From Chrysomallon squamiferum (Eukaryota; Mollusca; Gastropoda; Neomphalida; Peltospiridae), in assembly GCA_012295275.1 (NCBI GenBank), contig CM022673.1:10213288-10230787 (forward strand): a stretch of DNA of 17,500 nucleotides, read 5' to 3'. The stretch's first letter is position 1; each line of letters starts with the position of its first letter. The position numbers and the translations under genes are program-made. A model generated the notes under the pieces. The model was not told the origin of the DNA. It ran no database searches and saw only the letters and a program-made list of their open reading frames with translations. Shown piece by piece: positions 16,550 to 17,500 of this stretch.

Positions 16550-17500
16550 TAATCAGTATCTCTATTATCGGAATTATACTAATTTAAACACGACTTACTC
16601 GGCTAACAATGATATTTCAACTTCAAAATTAGCAGTCAGAAAAGTAGTAAATTTAGACCATTTCGATAATTCTAACACTCCTGTTTATTCAGTTTCACAA
16701 CAAATTAGCATTCAGAATCTTACGTATTAACATCGTACTTCCAAAATACTTTATAACATAATTTAAGAACGATTTAACTGAATTGAAATTACGCAAAATC
16801 TTAACCTGGACGTTATAGATATCTGTAAATTTGTCACTTACACAATCACTGACAGCTCAGTTGCTTTCAACGGTCGATTTATCCAACACCAGCAATTTTT
16901 GTTATCGGTTTTACCAGACATAGTAGTGTTTATTAGGAAGAGACAATAAAACAGGAGCAATAAAAACAAAAACTAATTCCAAACTTTTTATCACAAATAC
17001 CGTTATAATCAAATACATCAGCAAAATAAAGAGGTGTAATCAAGAAAAAAAAGCACAAAATAAAAATCCCCTGTCATAAAAGCATCCATAGCAACAGTAA
17101 ATGTAATTAAATTAATTACGATAAACACACTAGCAACAAAAACAGAACAAAAAGAAAATGAAGGCATGCAGAATTAACGATAACAGAAACCTTCAAAACA
17201 TTTTCTTTGAAGTTCACAAGAAAATAAAATATTTTTATCCTTTTGCGTTCCTTATAAGTAAGTCGCCAATTGATTTTTTTGTTAAAATACTGTTATTAAT
17301 TTTAGAATAAGCAGTAATCTACTGCCATACTGTTATCCGGTTAATTATATATAATTATACAAATATGCCAGTGTGATGATTGTCAGTGCTTTGATGTTGT
17401 TGTTTGTTTTTTTTGGGGTTTTTTTTTTTTTATTCTTTTTTGTTTGTTTTCTTTTTTGTTCTTTTGTTTTTTCTTTTTTTTTTTTTTTTTTTGTAAATTT
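16191..17500 (+). other. Intron after exon 11 (5' part)
   Basis: (AAAT)n at 16220-16264, a T-rich (TTTA)n field at 16345-16480, and a T run at 16491-16547. Positions 16560-17400 are complex AT-rich sequence with no exon, RNA gene or element recognised. The window ends in another T-rich stretch. The expected next kinase-homology block was not found here. Confidence 0.8.
16491..16547 (+). repeat. 57-base poly-T run
   Basis: Uninterrupted T. It could be the tail of a retroposed element inserted in - orientation, but the neighbouring sequence shows no recognisable element. Confidence 0.9.

Noticed and set aside
16300-16730. Further receptor exon after 16190
   Set aside because: No segment resembles the expected next kinase-homology block, and the open frames are TTTA/T-run translations followed by AT-rich sequence without matching splice sites.

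Overview
The window is eukaryotic. It is a very AT-rich stretch crowded with simple repeats (ATTT, ATT, ATC, TATG, CT, GA, long T runs), broken by short, more GC-rich coding blocks bounded by GT...AG splice sites. Eleven consecutive + strand exons (positions 384-16190) join with fully compatible intron phases into 1551 coding bases, about 517 residues. They are a middle section of one receptor-type (transmembrane) guanylate cyclase of the natriuretic-peptide-receptor GC-A/GC-B type. The repeat style and the invertebrate-looking protein suggest a mollusc, most likely a cephalopod such as an octopus; this is inference and was not tested.

Layout: exons 1-4 (384-688, 2542-2677, 3161-3252, 4424-4568) encode the C-terminal half of the extracellular ligand-binding domain, ending in the juxtamembrane paired cysteines. 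Exon 5 (5235-5319) is the single transmembrane helix. Exon 6 (7069-7180) is the cytoplasmic juxtamembrane Ser/Asn-rich stretch. Exons 7-11 (8181-8357, 9801-9905, 10203-10274, 13461-13629, 16038-16190) are the kinase-homology domain up to the DVYSFG...LQE region. The start codon, signal peptide, N-terminal half of the ligand domain, the end of the kinase-homology domain, the coiled coil and the cyclase catalytic domain lie outside the window. No gene was found on the - strand and no RNA gene was recognised.

The most unusual structure is in the introns. At five of this gene's splice junctions a tandem repeat contains, or is built from, the splice site itself: a diverged two-copy repeat ending at the exon 1 acceptor; an eight-unit 28-30 bp array starting at the exon 4 donor; a 208-bp duplication of the exon 9 tail and donor, which also creates an acceptor/donor-flanked GA-rich pseudo-exon; a ~2.1 kb array of 25-bp units, each ending in a CAG acceptor-like motif, whose last unit is the true acceptor of exon 10; and a 40-bp array of TTTTGCAG units whose last member is the true acceptor of exon 11. 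The 2.1 kb array has no stop in any forward frame and reads through in frame into exon 10, so it mimics a 710-codon gene.

The kinase-homology domain is also more degenerate than in vertebrate GC-A/GC-B: Arg replaces the VAVK lysine and Gly replaces the Asp of the D(F/Y)G motif. A (CT)n tract upstream of exon 6 and two (GA)n tracts downstream of exon 9 could pair in the pre-mRNA around exons 6-9.
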